Shown one piece after another: positions 52,790-62,440 of a stretch of 64,000 bases of DNA. This DNA is from Venatoribacter pacificus (lineage in GTDB: Bacteria; Pseudomonadota; Gammaproteobacteria; Pseudomonadales; Oceanobacteraceae): NCBI RefSeq assembly GCF_025318105.1, contig NZ_JAOANI010000022.1, positions 124,001-188,000 of the forward strand, given 5' to 3'. Under the pieces are notes generated by a model. It was given only the letters and a program-made list of their open reading frames with translations. It was not told the DNA's origin and ran no database searches. The number at the start of each line of letters is the position of its first letter. The first letter of the stretch is position 1. The position numbers and the translations under genes were made by a program.

Positions 52790-54406
52790 ATGACCATTCT
52801 CACCTCAGAACTCGACAGCAACAGCGAACAGTTCCGCAATAACCGGCAGGCTATGCTGGCAGCGCTGGAAGAATTCCGTGCGGTCGAAGAAAAAGTGCGC
52901 GCCAAAGAACAGGAAGCGCAGGAAAAATTTCATAAACGTGGCAAATTACTGCCACGCGAACGTTTAAGTCTGCTGCTGGATGCCGGTTCCGAATTTATCG
53001 AACTGGGCTCACTGGTTGGCCATAAAATGCACGACGATAAAGACGGCAGCGGTGCCGGTGGTGGCATTATTGCCGGTATCGGCCGGGTTGCCGGTATCCG
53101 TTGTTTAATCGTGCTGAATAACAGTGCAATTAAAGGCGGCACCATTTCTCCCGGCGGTCTGGATAAAATCCTGCGCATTCAGGAAATTGCCCGCGACAAT
53201 AAACTGCCGGTAGTGACTCTGGCGGAAAGCGGTGGCGCCAACCTCAATTACGCCACCGATGTATTTATTCCAGGTGCCAAAGCCTTTGCCAATCAGGCAC
53301 GCATGAGTGCGGCCGGTATTCCTCAGGTAACGGTGGTGCATGGTAACGCTACCGCCGGTGGCGCCTATCAGCCCGGTTTATCCGATGTGGTGATTGCTGT
53401 ACGCGGTAAAGCGAAAATGTTTCTCGCCGGGCCGCCGCTGTTAAAAGCCGCCACCGGTGAAATTGCCACCGACGAAGAATTAGGTGGTGCCGAACTGCAC
53501 GCCTGCGATGCCGGAACCGCCGAGTATCTGGCCGAAGACGATGCCGATGGTATCCGTATTGCCCGCGATGTGATGGCTGCCCTGCCGTGGAATGCCCAGC
53601 TGCCCTATCAGCCAGCCGCCGAATTTAACGAGCCACTGTACAGTGCCGACGAATTACTCGGTGTGGTTCCGGCCGAAGCCAAGCAGCCTTACGACGTGCG
53701 CGAAATTATTGCGCGTATCGCCGACGGTTCAGAGTTTCAGGATTTTAAAAACGAATTTGACCAGCAAACCGTGTGTGGTTTTTCCCGCATTGGTGGCTTC
53801 TCCTGCGGCATTATCGGCAATAACGGGCCGATCACCGCCAAAGGTGCAAACAAAGCGGCACAGTTTATTCAGCTGTGCGAACAGAACAATATCGCCCTGC
53901 TGTTCCTGCACAACACCACCGGTTTTATGGTCGGTACTGAATCCGAACGCAACGGCATTATCAAACACGGTTCAAAAATGCTGCAGGCGGTCGCCAACGC
54001 TACTGTACCTAAGCTGTCGATTGTGGTCGGCGGTTCTTATGGCGCCGGTAATTATGCGATGTGTGGCCGTGGTCTTGATCCGCGTTTTATTTTCGCCTGG
54101 CCAAACAGCAAAACCGCCGTTATGGGTGGTGCTCAGGCCGGTAAGGTTTTGCGTATTGTTACCGAAGAAAAACAACGCAAGATGGGCGTAGAGCCCGATG
54201 AAAAAATGCTCACGCAGTTAGAGCAGATGACCGCCGCCAAACTGGAAATGGGTTCAACCGCTTTGTTTGGTACTGCCCGCCTGTGGGATGACGGCCTGAT
54301 TGACCCGCGCGATACCCGTACTCTGCTGATGCATCTGTTAAGCATCTGCCACGAGGCGCAGCAGCGGCCGTTACGACCTAACACCTTTGGCGTTGCCCGC
54401 TTCTGA
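52790..54406 (+). CDS. atuC: Geranyl-CoA carboxylase-type beta subunit
   Basis: 538 residues. It is the biotin-dependent carboxyltransferase subunit, with AGGGIIAGIGRVAG, VHGNATAGGAYQPGLSD, FLAGPPLLKAATGEIATDEELGGAE and VVGGSYGAGNYAMCGRGLDPRF. The family includes methylcrotonyl-CoA and geranyl-CoA carboxylases. The neighbouring atuA and atuE-like genes favour geranyl-CoA. The alpha subunit is three genes downstream. It carboxylates the methyl branch so that beta-oxidation can proceed. Confidence 0.82.
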   Translation: MTILTSELDSNSEQFRNNRQAMLAALEEFRAVEEKVRAKEQEAQEKFHKRGKLLPRERLSLLLDAGSEFIELGSLVGHKMHDDKDGSGAGGGIIAGIGRVAGIRCLIVLNNSAIKGGTISPGGLDKILRIQEIARDNKLPVVTLAESGGANLNYATDVFIPGAKAFANQARMSAAGIPQVTVVHGNATAGGAYQPGLSDVVIAVRGKAKMFLAGPPLLKAATGEIATDEELGGAELHACDAGTAEYLAEDDADGIRIARDVMAALPWNAQLPYQPAAEFNEPLYSADELLGVVPAEAKQPYDVREIIARIADGSEFQDFKNEFDQQTVCGFSRIGGFSCGIIGNNGPITAKGANKAAQFIQLCEQNNIALLFLHNTTGFMVGTESERNGIIKHGSKMLQAVANATVPKLSIVVGGSYGAGNYAMCGRGLDPRFIFAWPNSKTAVMGGAQAGKVLRIVTEEKQRKMGVEPDEKMLTQLEQMTAAKLEMGSTALFGTARLWDDGLIDPRDTRTLLMHLLSICHEAQQRPLRPNTFGVARF

Positions 54407-54452
54407 CAACAGCCGGTTTAAATACATCTAATAATTTTTAAGGAATTTTCTC

Positions 54453-55613
54453 ATGCGTCTGACCCAGGAACATAAAGAACTTAAACGTACCGTTAAAAAC
54501 TTCGTCGATAACGAGATTAACCCGCATGTCGACGAGTGGGAAAAAGAAGGTATTTTTCCTGCCCATGAGCTGTTCAAAAAAATGGGGAATCTTGGCCTGC
54601 TGGGTATCAGCAAGCCAGAAAGTGCCGGTGGTTTAGGTCTGGATTTTTCTTATGAAATGGCCGCAGCAGAAGAAATGGGCGGTATTTTTTGTGGTGGTGT
54701 GCCCATGGCCATCGGCGTGCAGAGCTGTATGGCAACGCCGGCCATAGCCCGTTTCGGCAGCGATTACTTAAAAGAAAACTTCCTCGCACCCGCGATTGCC
54801 GGTGATATGGTCGCCAGTATCGGTGTCAGTGAACCCGGTGCCGGCTCCGACGTTGCCGCGGTAAAAACAACGGCGAAAAAAGACGGTGACGATTACATTA
54901 TTAACGGCACCAAAATGTGGATCACCAACTCCACCCAGGCCGATTTTATCTGCCTGCTGGCCAATACCTCTGATGACAAGCCACACTCGAATAAATCCCT
55001 GATTGTGGTGCCGATGAATTCTCCGGGCATTACCCTGTCACCGCGTCTGAATAAACTCGGTATGCGCTCATCCGATACCGCGCAGATTTTCTTCGACAAC
55101 GTACGTGTGCCACAGCGCAACCGTATCGGCACCGAAGGCGCGGGTTTTATGATGCAGATGGTGCAGTTTCAGGAAGAACGTATGTACGCCGCCGCCATGT
55201 CGCTGGTTGGCATGGAAACCTGCATTAACCAAACCATTGATTACTGCCGTGAGCGTGAAACCTTTGGTCAGCCATTAATTCATAATCAGGTAATCCACTT
55301 CCGCATGGCCGAACTGCAGACCGAAGTCGAAGCACTGCGCGCCATGGTGTATCAGGCCTGTGAAGGCTATCTGAACGGCGAAGATATGACCCGTCTGGCG
55401 TCGATGGCGAAATTAAAATCCGGCCGTCTGACCCGCGAAGTTTCCGACAGCTGCCTGCAGTACTGGGGCGGAATGGGCTTTATGTGGGATAACCAGATTG
55501 CACGCTTTTACCGCGACAACCGCCTTGGTTCTATTGGCGGTGGCGCTGACGAAATTATGCTCGGCATTATCTGTAAATATATGGATATTTTGCCTAAGCG
55601 TAAAAAATCCTGA
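54453..55613 (+). CDS. atuD: Acyl-CoA dehydrogenase (citronellyl-CoA type)
   Basis: 386 residues, a complete FAD acyl-CoA dehydrogenase: SIGVSEPGAGSDVAA, MWITNSTQADF, and the C-terminal GGGADEIMLGIICKYM with the candidate catalytic Glu. AAGGA precedes the ATG. In the atu pathway it makes the double bond giving geranyl-CoA from citronellyl-CoA. The substrate is assigned by context only. Confidence 0.83.
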   Translation: MRLTQEHKELKRTVKNFVDNEINPHVDEWEKEGIFPAHELFKKMGNLGLLGISKPESAGGLGLDFSYEMAAAEEMGGIFCGGVPMAIGVQSCMATPAIARFGSDYLKENFLAPAIAGDMVASIGVSEPGAGSDVAAVKTTAKKDGDDYIINGTKMWITNSTQADFICLLANTSDDKPHSNKSLIVVPMNSPGITLSPRLNKLGMRSSDTAQIFFDNVRVPQRNRIGTEGAGFMMQMVQFQEERMYAAAMSLVGMETCINQTIDYCRERETFGQPLIHNQVIHFRMAELQTEVEALRAMVYQACEGYLNGEDMTRLASMAKLKSGRLTREVSDSCLQYWGGMGFMWDNQIARFYRDNRLGSIGGGADEIMLGIICKYMDILPKRKKS

Positions 55614-55624
55614 GCGGAGGCGGT

Positions 55625-56431
55625 ATGGAATTTACAACCCTGCAACTCGAGCAGCAGCCCGCCGTCTGGCGTGTACGCCTTAACCGTCCGCAGCTCGCCA
55701 ACGCCATGAGCCTGACCATGGTGGAAGAACTGCTGGCGCTGATGAACAGCGCCCAACAGGCCGACTGCCGTGTACTGGTGATTGAAGGTAATGGCGATCA
55801 TTTCTGTGCCGGTGGCGATATTAAAGATATGCAGGCGGCCGGTGGCGACAGCGCCCGTCTGGCCGAATTTAATCGCGCCTTTGGTCATATGATTGAAACC
55901 GCCAACCGCTTACCGGCGGTGGTTATCTGCGCGTTAAAAGGCGCGGTGATGGGCGGTGGTTTTGGTCTGACATGCGTCAGCGATCTGGCCATCGCCAGCA
56001 GCACTGCCCGCTTTGCCTTGCCGGAAACCTCGCTGGGTATTTTACCGGCGCAGATTGCGCCTTTTGTGGTGCAGCGTATTGGTCTGACCCAGGCACGCCG
56101 TCTGGCGTTATTCGGCAACCGTATACATGCTGAAGAAGCTCTGCGTTTAGGCATTGTGCATCAGCTGTGTGCCGACAATGACAGCCTTGAAGCTGAAGTA
56201 AATAACGCCATTCAGCAGGCGCTAAAATGCGCACCGGCCGCCTCTGCCAAAACCAAAGCGCTGCTGCATTCTGTTGCCGACGCCGAACAACCGCTGGCGC
56301 AATTACTGGATCAGGCCGCACAGGATTTTGCCGCCGCCGTCATGGGCGAAGGACGGGAAGGCGCAATGGCCTTTATGCAGAAGCGTCCGGCCGCCTGGGC
56401 TCAGGCCGCTGTGCAGGAGGAAAAGGCATGA
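55625..56431 (+). CDS. atuE: Enoyl-CoA hydratase family (isohexenylglutaconyl-CoA hydratase type)
   Basis: 268 residues of the crotonase family, with the oxyanion loop GDHFCAGGDIKDM and CALKGAVMGGGFGLTCVSD, then FALPETSLGILPA. By position between the carboxylase subunits it should hydrate the carboxylation product. The TGA overlaps the next ATG by four bases. The crotonase family is certain; the substrate is inferred. Confidence 0.82.
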   Translation: MEFTTLQLEQQPAVWRVRLNRPQLANAMSLTMVEELLALMNSAQQADCRVLVIEGNGDHFCAGGDIKDMQAAGGDSARLAEFNRAFGHMIETANRLPAVVICALKGAVMGGGFGLTCVSDLAIASSTARFALPETSLGILPAQIAPFVVQRIGLTQARRLALFGNRIHAEEALRLGIVHQLCADNDSLEAEVNNAIQQALKCAPAASAKTKALLHSVADAEQPLAQLLDQAAQDFAAAVMGEGREGAMAFMQKRPAAWAQAAVQEEKA

Positions 56432-58377
56432 ATAAAATTCTGGTCGCTAACCGTGGCGAAATTGCTGTACGCGTATTACGCAGCGCCAAGGCTGCCGGTT
56501 ACGAAACCGTTGCCGTTTACTCAGAAGCCGACCGCAACGCACCTCATGTACAACTGGCCGATCAGGCGGTGTGCATTGGTGCCGCCGCCGTTGGCGACAG
56601 CTATTTAAATGCCGCACGGATTATTGCTGCAGCACAGCAGACTGGTGCCGATGCCATTCATCCGGGTTACGGTTTTTTATCTGAAAATGCCACCTTTGCC
56701 CGCAGTTGCGAGCAGGCCGGTATTATTTTTATCGGCCCGTCCGCCAGCGCCATTGAATTAATGGGCAGCAAGCGTTTATCAAAAATCGCCATGATCGAAG
56801 CCGGTGTGCCCTGCATCCCCGGTTACGAAGGGGCAGATCAGAGTGACGAAGCCCTGCACAGCGCAGCATTAGCGATTGGTTTACCGGTAATGCTGAAAGC
56901 CTCTGCCGGTGGTGGTGGCCGCGGTATGCGTCTGGTGAATGATGCTGCGACCTTAAATGAACATATCCGTTCGGCCCGCTCCGAAGCACAGAATGCCTTT
57001 GGCAGTGGCGAATTAATTATCGAAAAAGCGGTGCTGCAACCACGCCATATCGAAATTCAGGTATTCGGCGATCAGCACGGCAATGTGGTGTATCTGGGCG
57101 AGCGCGACTGTTCGGTACAGCGCCGCCATCAGAAAGTAGTGGAAGAAGCGCCATCGCCGTTTGTGAATGACAACCTGCGCCGTGCGATGGGCGAAGCCGC
57201 TGTCGCTGCGGCAAAAAGCTGCGGTTACTACGGTGCCGGTACGGTGGAATTTCTGGTCGATGCTGAGCAGAATTTTTATTTTCTGGAAATGAATACCCGT
57301 CTGCAGGTCGAGCATCCGGTGACTGAACTGGTTACCGGACTGGATCTGGTTGCGTTGCAATTACAGGTTGCACAGGGTGAGGCGCTGGGCTTCACGCAAC
57401 AGGATATTACCCTGCAGGGCCACGCCATTGAAGTGCGTTTATACGCCGAAGATCCGGCTAATAATTTCACTCCGCAAACCGGAAAATTATTACTCTGGCA
57501 AACCGCCGATCAGCACAGCATTAACGATGGTATCCGCATCGACTCGGGCATTCAGCAGGGTCAAACGGTTACCCCGCATTATGACCCGATGCTGGCCAAG
57601 CTGATTGCCTTTGGCCGCAACCGCGAAGAAGCACGGCGGCGTTTATTACGCACCCTGCGTGAATCGCACCTGCTCGGCATTGCCGATAACCGCGCTTTTT
57701 TAACGGCCATATTATCGCACCCGGCGTTTATTAACGGCGAGGCAACCACCGCCTTTATCAGCGAGCATCTAAGCGACCACGCCAGTATGCAGCCGCTGCA
57801 ACCCGAGCTTAATGATCTGGCACTGGCGGCGGCATTAATCGCTGCGCCTCAGGGTTTTACCAGCAGTCACAGCGCGGCACGGCCGCTAAAATTAAAACAG
57901 GGTGACACCGTATTCGCCCTCAGCATCCGCCGTGACGGCCAGTCATTAGTGGTTAACCATAACGGCGAAGAGTGCGCCCTGCGCCTGCTGGAAAAAACCT
58001 CAGACCTGCTGCGTTATGAAATTGATAATGTGCAGCAAAGCATCGCCTGGGCGGAAGACAACGGCCAGCTCTGGCTGGACACGCCGCGTGGTAACCTGTG
58101 CTTCAGCGATGTCACGCTGGTCAGCAGCCGCGCCCAGAGCGCCGGTTCCGATCAGGTGCGCGCGGCGATGGACGGTGCCATTGTTACCGTACTGGCTGAA
58201 GCCGGCGAGCGCGTAACGAAAGGCCAGACGCTGGCGGTACTGGAAGCCATGAAAATGGAACATCCGTTAAAAGCCGGTGTGGATGGCGTGGTGCAGGACA
58301 TTCTGGTGCAGGCCGGAGATCAGGTAAAAGGCCGCCAGTTGCTGATCCAGTTACAGGCAGATGAAAGCGCCGAATAA
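56428..58377 (+). CDS. atuF: Geranyl-CoA carboxylase-type alpha subunit (biotin carboxylase and BCCP)
   Basis: 649 residues from MNKILVANRGEIAVRVLRSA; AGGAGG lies 7 bases upstream. An ATP-grasp biotin carboxylase has KASAGGGGRGMRLV and EMNTRLQVEHPVTE. A BT-like linker follows, and the C-terminal biotinyl domain has the biotinylated lysine in VLEAMKMEHPLKAG. It works with the beta subunit encoded upstream. Coupled to atuE by the ATGA overlap. Confidence 0.85.
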   Translation: MNKILVANRGEIAVRVLRSAKAAGYETVAVYSEADRNAPHVQLADQAVCIGAAAVGDSYLNAARIIAAAQQTGADAIHPGYGFLSENATFARSCEQAGIIFIGPSASAIELMGSKRLSKIAMIEAGVPCIPGYEGADQSDEALHSAALAIGLPVMLKASAGGGGRGMRLVNDAATLNEHIRSARSEAQNAFGSGELIIEKAVLQPRHIEIQVFGDQHGNVVYLGERDCSVQRRHQKVVEEAPSPFVNDNLRRAMGEAAVAAAKSCGYYGAGTVEFLVDAEQNFYFLEMNTRLQVEHPVTELVTGLDLVALQLQVAQGEALGFTQQDITLQGHAIEVRLYAEDPANNFTPQTGKLLLWQTADQHSINDGIRIDSGIQQGQTVTPHYDPMLAKLIAFGRNREEARRRLLRTLRESHLLGIADNRAFLTAILSHPAFINGEATTAFISEHLSDHASMQPLQPELNDLALAAALIAAPQGFTSSHSAARPLKLKQGDTVFALSIRRDGQSLVVNHNGEECALRLLEKTSDLLRYEIDNVQQSIAWAEDNGQLWLDTPRGNLCFSDVTLVSSRAQSAGSDQVRAAMDGAIVTVLAEAGERVTKGQTLAVLEAMKMEHPLKAGVDGVVQDILVQAGDQVKGRQLLIQLQADESAE

Positions 58378-58409
58378 TTCTTACATATTAATAAAATCAG
58401 GAGCTGAGC

Positions 58410-59303
58410 ATGGCCAGCCTCAACAATAAAACCATTATTATTACCGGTGCCAGCCGTGGCATCGGGCGCGAAATTGCACTGGCCTGTGCCCGTGACGGCG
58501 CCAATATTGTGATTGCCGCCAAGTCCGACGAGCCGAATCCGAAACTCGAAGGCACCATTCATTCCGTTGCCCGCGAAGTGGAAGAAGCCGGCGGTCAGGC
58601 GCTGGCGATTAAAGTGGATGTGCGCAGCGAAGAAGACGTCGATAATCTGATTGCAAAAACCGTTGAGCGTTTTGGCGGCATCGATGCCATCATCAATAAT
58701 GCCGGTGCCATCGCGCTGGCCGGTGTGGAAAGCACGCCGCTGAAAAAACTCGATCTGATGATGCAGGTAAATTTCCGTGCCGTGTTTCTGCTCAGCCAGA
58801 AAGCGTTGCCGCATCTGAAAAAATCCGACAATCCGCATATTTTAAGTCTGTGTCCGCCGCTGGATATGGATCGCCGCTGGCTGCGTAACCATTCGCCTTA
58901 CACCCTGACCAAATACGGCATGTCGATGCTGACGCTGGGCATGTCGGACGAATTCAAACGCTATGGCATCAGCGTTAATGCATTATGGCCACGTACCGTT
59001 ATTCACACCGCGGCAACCTCGTTTGGCGGTAAGCAGTCTTTTGACCGCGCACGTAATCCGCTGATTATGGCCGACGCCGCTCACACGCTGCTGCAAACCA
59101 GCGCACGTGAAATCACCGGCCAGTTGCTGATTGATGAAGATTTTCTGCGCAGCCGTGGCGAAACCAATTTCGATCAGTACCGTGCCAACCCGGACAGCGA
59201 TAAAACCGATTTAATGCCGGACTTATTTGTGCAGCCAGCCGATACTTATGTTTATGGCGATCAGCCACCGCTGGGCGGCTTAGGGCCTGTCGACACTAAG
59301 TAA
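58410..59303 (+). CDS. SDR-family oxidoreductase, HSDL2-like
   Basis: 297 residues. The Rossmann motif TGASRGIGREIA, NNAGA and the catalytic YTLTK pattern are present. Its type with an extra C-terminal part (DEDFLRSRGETNFDQYR) resembles HSDL2-like dehydrogenases. pseudomonad atu clusters have two SDR genes (atuB, atuG); which this corresponds to I cannot tell. The final codons (GPVDTK) come from the inverted end of a MITE-like element, so its C-terminus may have been altered by the insertion. Confidence 0.8.
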   Translation: MASLNNKTIIITGASRGIGREIALACARDGANIVIAAKSDEPNPKLEGTIHSVAREVEEAGGQALAIKVDVRSEEDVDNLIAKTVERFGGIDAIINNAGAIALAGVESTPLKKLDLMMQVNFRAVFLLSQKALPHLKKSDNPHILSLCPPLDMDRRWLRNHSPYTLTKYGMSMLTLGMSDEFKRYGISVNALWPRTVIHTAATSFGGKQSFDRARNPLIMADAAHTLLQTSAREITGQLLIDEDFLRSRGETNFDQYRANPDSDKTDLMPDLFVQPADTYVYGDQPPLGGLGPVDTK

Positions 59304-59614
59304 ATCCGGCCTGCTGAGAGCCAGTTTTTTTCAGAACAAGGAGAGAGGAGTGATATTAGCGGGCTAAATGAATGACGAACGACGAAGTTGATGGGAAAAA
59401 CTGGCCTCAGCCCGGAGGGTTATGGCTAAAAATCCCTCATCCTGCGTTGCTGTTCGTTCGCTTAACCCGTTACCAATCTGTCTGGAACAGATTGGCGTGC
59501 CAACCCCGAAGGGGTGAAGCACAGGGATGTGCTGAACATCCCACACTCTCAGCGCCTTGTCTGAGGAGTTTTTAGCCGATAACAGGCCTGTTTAATTAGT
59601 GTCGATAGGCCCTA
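59281..59614. mobile_element. MITE-like element with 19-bp inverted ends
   Basis: The left end TAGGGCCTGTCGACACTAA (59281-59299) and the right end TTAGTGTCGATAGGCCCTA (59596-59614) are inverted copies with one mismatch. The 334-base body has no ORF or transposase; it includes GGCTAAAAATCCCTCATCCT and CTGTTCGTTCGCTTAACC, sequence of dispersed-repeat character. The outermost TA on both sides could be a TA target. It covers the 337-base gap between the SDR and crotonase genes. Confidence 0.65.
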
Positions 59615-59640
59615 ACTGAAGAATAAAGCAGGAATTAGCA

Positions 59641-60360
59641 ATGAGTCTGATCAGTTTACGCAGCGATGGCAGCGGTAAGGTTGCCATTATCTCCTTCGAT
59701 AACGGCGCCAATACTCACAATCTGCAGTTTGCCCGGGAGTTTGAGCAACACCTGCAGACGGTGGAAGATAATATCGATTTTAAAGCGCTGGTAATTACCT
59801 CATCCGATGAAAAAAGCTGGAGTCAGGGTCTGGATGTGCCCTGGCTGATGGGCTCAATTCAGGGGGGCCAGCATGATGATGTAAAAGAATTTATGCACAC
59901 CATGGATCGCTGTCATGCGCGACTGATGCAACTGCCGGTACCGGCGATTGCCGCCATTAACGGCCATACTTTTGGCAATGGCTGTGTGATTGCCTGTGCC
60001 TGTGATTTCCGCGTGATGCGCAGTGACCGTGGTTACTTCTGCTTCCCGGAAGTGGATATGAGCATTCCCTTTGTACCGGGTTTAATTGATGTGGTACTGA
60101 AAAGTCTGCCGGCGTATCGCTACAACGACATGTTGCTGACCGGCCGCCGGGTCGGTGCGGCGGAATTGCTCGCCGATCATTTCCTTACCGCTATTTTTGA
60201 AGGTAAAGACGCAGTACTGGAAGGCGCACTGACCTTTGCCCGTACCTTTAATAAAAAACGCACTATTTTTGCCGAGCATAAAAAGCGCTTTCACAAGCCG
60301 GTACTGGATGCTTTGCGCGAAAAAAACCCACCGTTTATTGACGCCATGAAACTGCTCTGA
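59641..60360 (+). CDS. Crotonase-family protein, Delta3,Delta2-enoyl-CoA isomerase-like
   Basis: 239 residues, shorter than AtuE. It has AAINGHTFGNGCVIACACDF and the acidic residue in YFCFPEVDMSIPF, as in peroxisomal-type enoyl-CoA isomerases. An isomerase would help move double bonds during terpenoid beta-oxidation. It lies past the MITE-like element and may or may not be on the atu transcript. A terminator follows. Confidence 0.75.
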   Translation: MSLISLRSDGSGKVAIISFDNGANTHNLQFAREFEQHLQTVEDNIDFKALVITSSDEKSWSQGLDVPWLMGSIQGGQHDDVKEFMHTMDRCHARLMQLPVPAIAAINGHTFGNGCVIACACDFRVMRSDRGYFCFPEVDMSIPFVPGLIDVVLKSLPAYRYNDMLLTGRRVGAAELLADHFLTAIFEGKDAVLEGALTFARTFNKKRTIFAEHKKRFHKPVLDALREKNPPFIDAMKLL

Positions 60361-60392
60361 GCAGAGTGCTGAACCGCTGACGCGAACGCCTG

Positions 60393-60420
60393 GCCAGCCG
60401 CTCTCTGCGGCTGGCTTCTT
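60393..60420 (+). terminator. Terminator of the atu-like region
   Basis: GCCAGCCG and CGGCTGGC arms with a 7-base loop, then TTCTTC. Confidence 0.75.
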
Positions 60421-60602
60421 CTGATAATTTCATCAGTTTAAACTTCCCCAAAAAAACAAGACCATCGTCTCATATTGTCATACCTCCTTAACAACCACAG
60501 GTCTAAGATAGTTCCGGCATGGAAGCTTATCTCCGTTGAGTGATCTCACGCCGCCACCGGAGAACAACAAAAATAACTCTCCACTCTCTCTGTGAGGTCG
60601 GT

Positions 60603-62318
60603 ATGAAAAAACCTTCTGTGCGCGCGCTGACCGCCGCATTATTGCTGTCGGGCACCGCGCTGGCAGCCCAGGCCGAAGACAAAGTCTGTCTGTATGAACA
60701 TGCAGAATATCAGGGCGCCGAATGGTGTTATGGCGTTGGTGATAACAGCTGGATCGGCTCTTCCCGCAACGACAAGGTGTCGTCCATTAAACTGTACGGC
60801 AACAGCTATATCGAGATTTTTGAGCACGGTAGTTTCGGCGGTAAACACAGCCGGGTGATGGCCAACACCTACAAAATGGGCAATATGAACGACGGCATCA
60901 GCTCATTTAAAGTGCGTAACCGCAACAGCAATGATTTTGCCTGTTTATTCGAGCATCCGGGCTTTCGCGGCACACCACACTGCTTGCAGGCCGGTGAAGG
61001 TGAATCCGATCTGAATAATGTATTACTGGGCCGTAACAAAGCCTCTTCGCTGCTGGTTGCCGGTAAAGCCAATGTCGAGATTTTTAATTACCCCGGCTTT
61101 AACTACAGCAAAGAAAACCGCATCCTGACGCGCAGCACGTCCAATCTGGAAGAGCGCCCGGCGAGCTGGACTGAAGATAATATTGATTCTTTCCGCGTGA
61201 CGTCACGCGTGCCTACCGCGCAGGAAGCCGCGATCGATATTACCGAAGCCGCCGGTTACCGCAGCCCTATCCGCGAAACCAATGCCCTGGCTTCACACAA
61301 TGCGTTTAACAGCACCGCGTATTTTGGCGGTCAGCTGATTCCCGGCCCGAACCATCGTCGTGCATTAATCGAGCAACTGCAGCTGGGTGTGCGTTTCTTT
61401 GAACTGGATGTCAGTAAAGGTGGCAGCTACACCAAGGTCTGTCACTCGGTTGATTGCGGCACCACCTTTACCACCACGCTGCGCCGCATGCTGGGTGAAG
61501 TGGACAGCTGGCTGAAAGGGGCCGACGCCAATGACGTGGTGTTCTTCTACCTGCAGGACGATATCAACGGTGACAGCAGTGGCTATCAACAGCTGCAACG
61601 CGATGTCGAATGGCTGGGCGACATTGTCTACACCGCTGGCAGTTGTCAGACCCTGCCCTACGACCTGACCTTCGAGCAAATCCGCCAACAGGGAAAACGG
61701 GTCTTTATTTATAAAGATGATGGCAGCACCGGCTGTGATATTGCCAAAAGTGTTGCTGTTAACTTTGAGCAAAACAAAGGCGTCAGTGGCCTGAACGTCT
61801 ACGAAAATCACTTTAACAGCAGCCGCTATGTACGCTCACAGGAATGCATTAACTATTTCTGTAACGATAACGTCAGCGCTGCAGATGCATTAACCGGCCT
61901 GCAAAACGGTATCAACGCTTTTGGTCTGGATATGATTGATGAAGGCGATATGGATAACAGCGGTGACCGCCTGAACAACCAGCTCTGGGCTGTCGGGCCG
62001 GAAGGTGCAGCTTCTGCCTACAGCAACGGAAAAGTAGCCCGCTTCCACGCCAACGGTAATCGTTTTATGAGCGTTGCTGCCGACAACAGCCTGAACTATG
62101 CCTGCCGCAACAACAGTGGCCAGTGGGCCATCACTCAGGCAATGGGTAATGCCGCCAACGGTACCGCTGCATGTGCCGCTGAATATCCGGGCTATAGCTA
62201 TACAACCCCGGCCAGTGCCCATGAAGCCCGCCTGCTGCGTAATGCCATCACCTCCGGCAGCGACGTGCATGTGAACTTTGCGGTCAGCAATGGTCAGTGG
62301 TTGCCGGATCGCTGGTAA
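60603..62318 (+). CDS. Secreted beta/gamma-crystallin and PI-PLC X-domain protein
   Basis: 571 residues from MKKPSVRALTAALLLSGTAL, with GAGG 8 bases upstream; the open frame before it is not used. The signal peptide should be cut after A24. Two beta/gamma-crystallin-like domains follow (about 27-105 and 112-200; VCLYEHAEYQGAEWCYGVGD, ACLFEHPGFRGTPHCLQAGE), often Ca2+-binding. From about 215 comes a PI-phospholipase C X-like TIM barrel with H232 (SHNAFN), E267/D269 (VRFFELDV) and H281 (CHS). It probably cleaves a phosphodiester outside the cell; the substrate is unknown. Confidence 0.8.
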   Translation: MKKPSVRALTAALLLSGTALAAQAEDKVCLYEHAEYQGAEWCYGVGDNSWIGSSRNDKVSSIKLYGNSYIEIFEHGSFGGKHSRVMANTYKMGNMNDGISSFKVRNRNSNDFACLFEHPGFRGTPHCLQAGEGESDLNNVLLGRNKASSLLVAGKANVEIFNYPGFNYSKENRILTRSTSNLEERPASWTEDNIDSFRVTSRVPTAQEAAIDITEAAGYRSPIRETNALASHNAFNSTAYFGGQLIPGPNHRRALIEQLQLGVRFFELDVSKGGSYTKVCHSVDCGTTFTTTLRRMLGEVDSWLKGADANDVVFFYLQDDINGDSSGYQQLQRDVEWLGDIVYTAGSCQTLPYDLTFEQIRQQGKRVFIYKDDGSTGCDIAKSVAVNFEQNKGVSGLNVYENHFNSSRYVRSQECINYFCNDNVSAADALTGLQNGINAFGLDMIDEGDMDNSGDRLNNQLWAVGPEGAASAYSNGKVARFHANGNRFMSVAADNSLNYACRNNSGQWAITQAMGNAANGTAACAAEYPGYSYTTPASAHEARLLRNAITSGSDVHVNFAVSNGQWLPDRW

Positions 62319-62345
62319 CAGCGTCTGCCGCTCGGCTCTGACCTT

Positions 62346-62373
62346 AAAATCCCGCGCCTGCGCGGGATTTTTT
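62346..62373 (+). terminator. Terminator of the phospholipase-like gene
   Basis: AATCCCGCG-CCTG-CGCGGGATT hairpin with T run. Confidence 0.88.
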
Positions 62374-62440
62374 ATTTCCGCTACAGCGCAGAAAACTCTG
62401 CAGGCATAATGCTGTTTCCAAAGACAGCAGCCAACATCCG

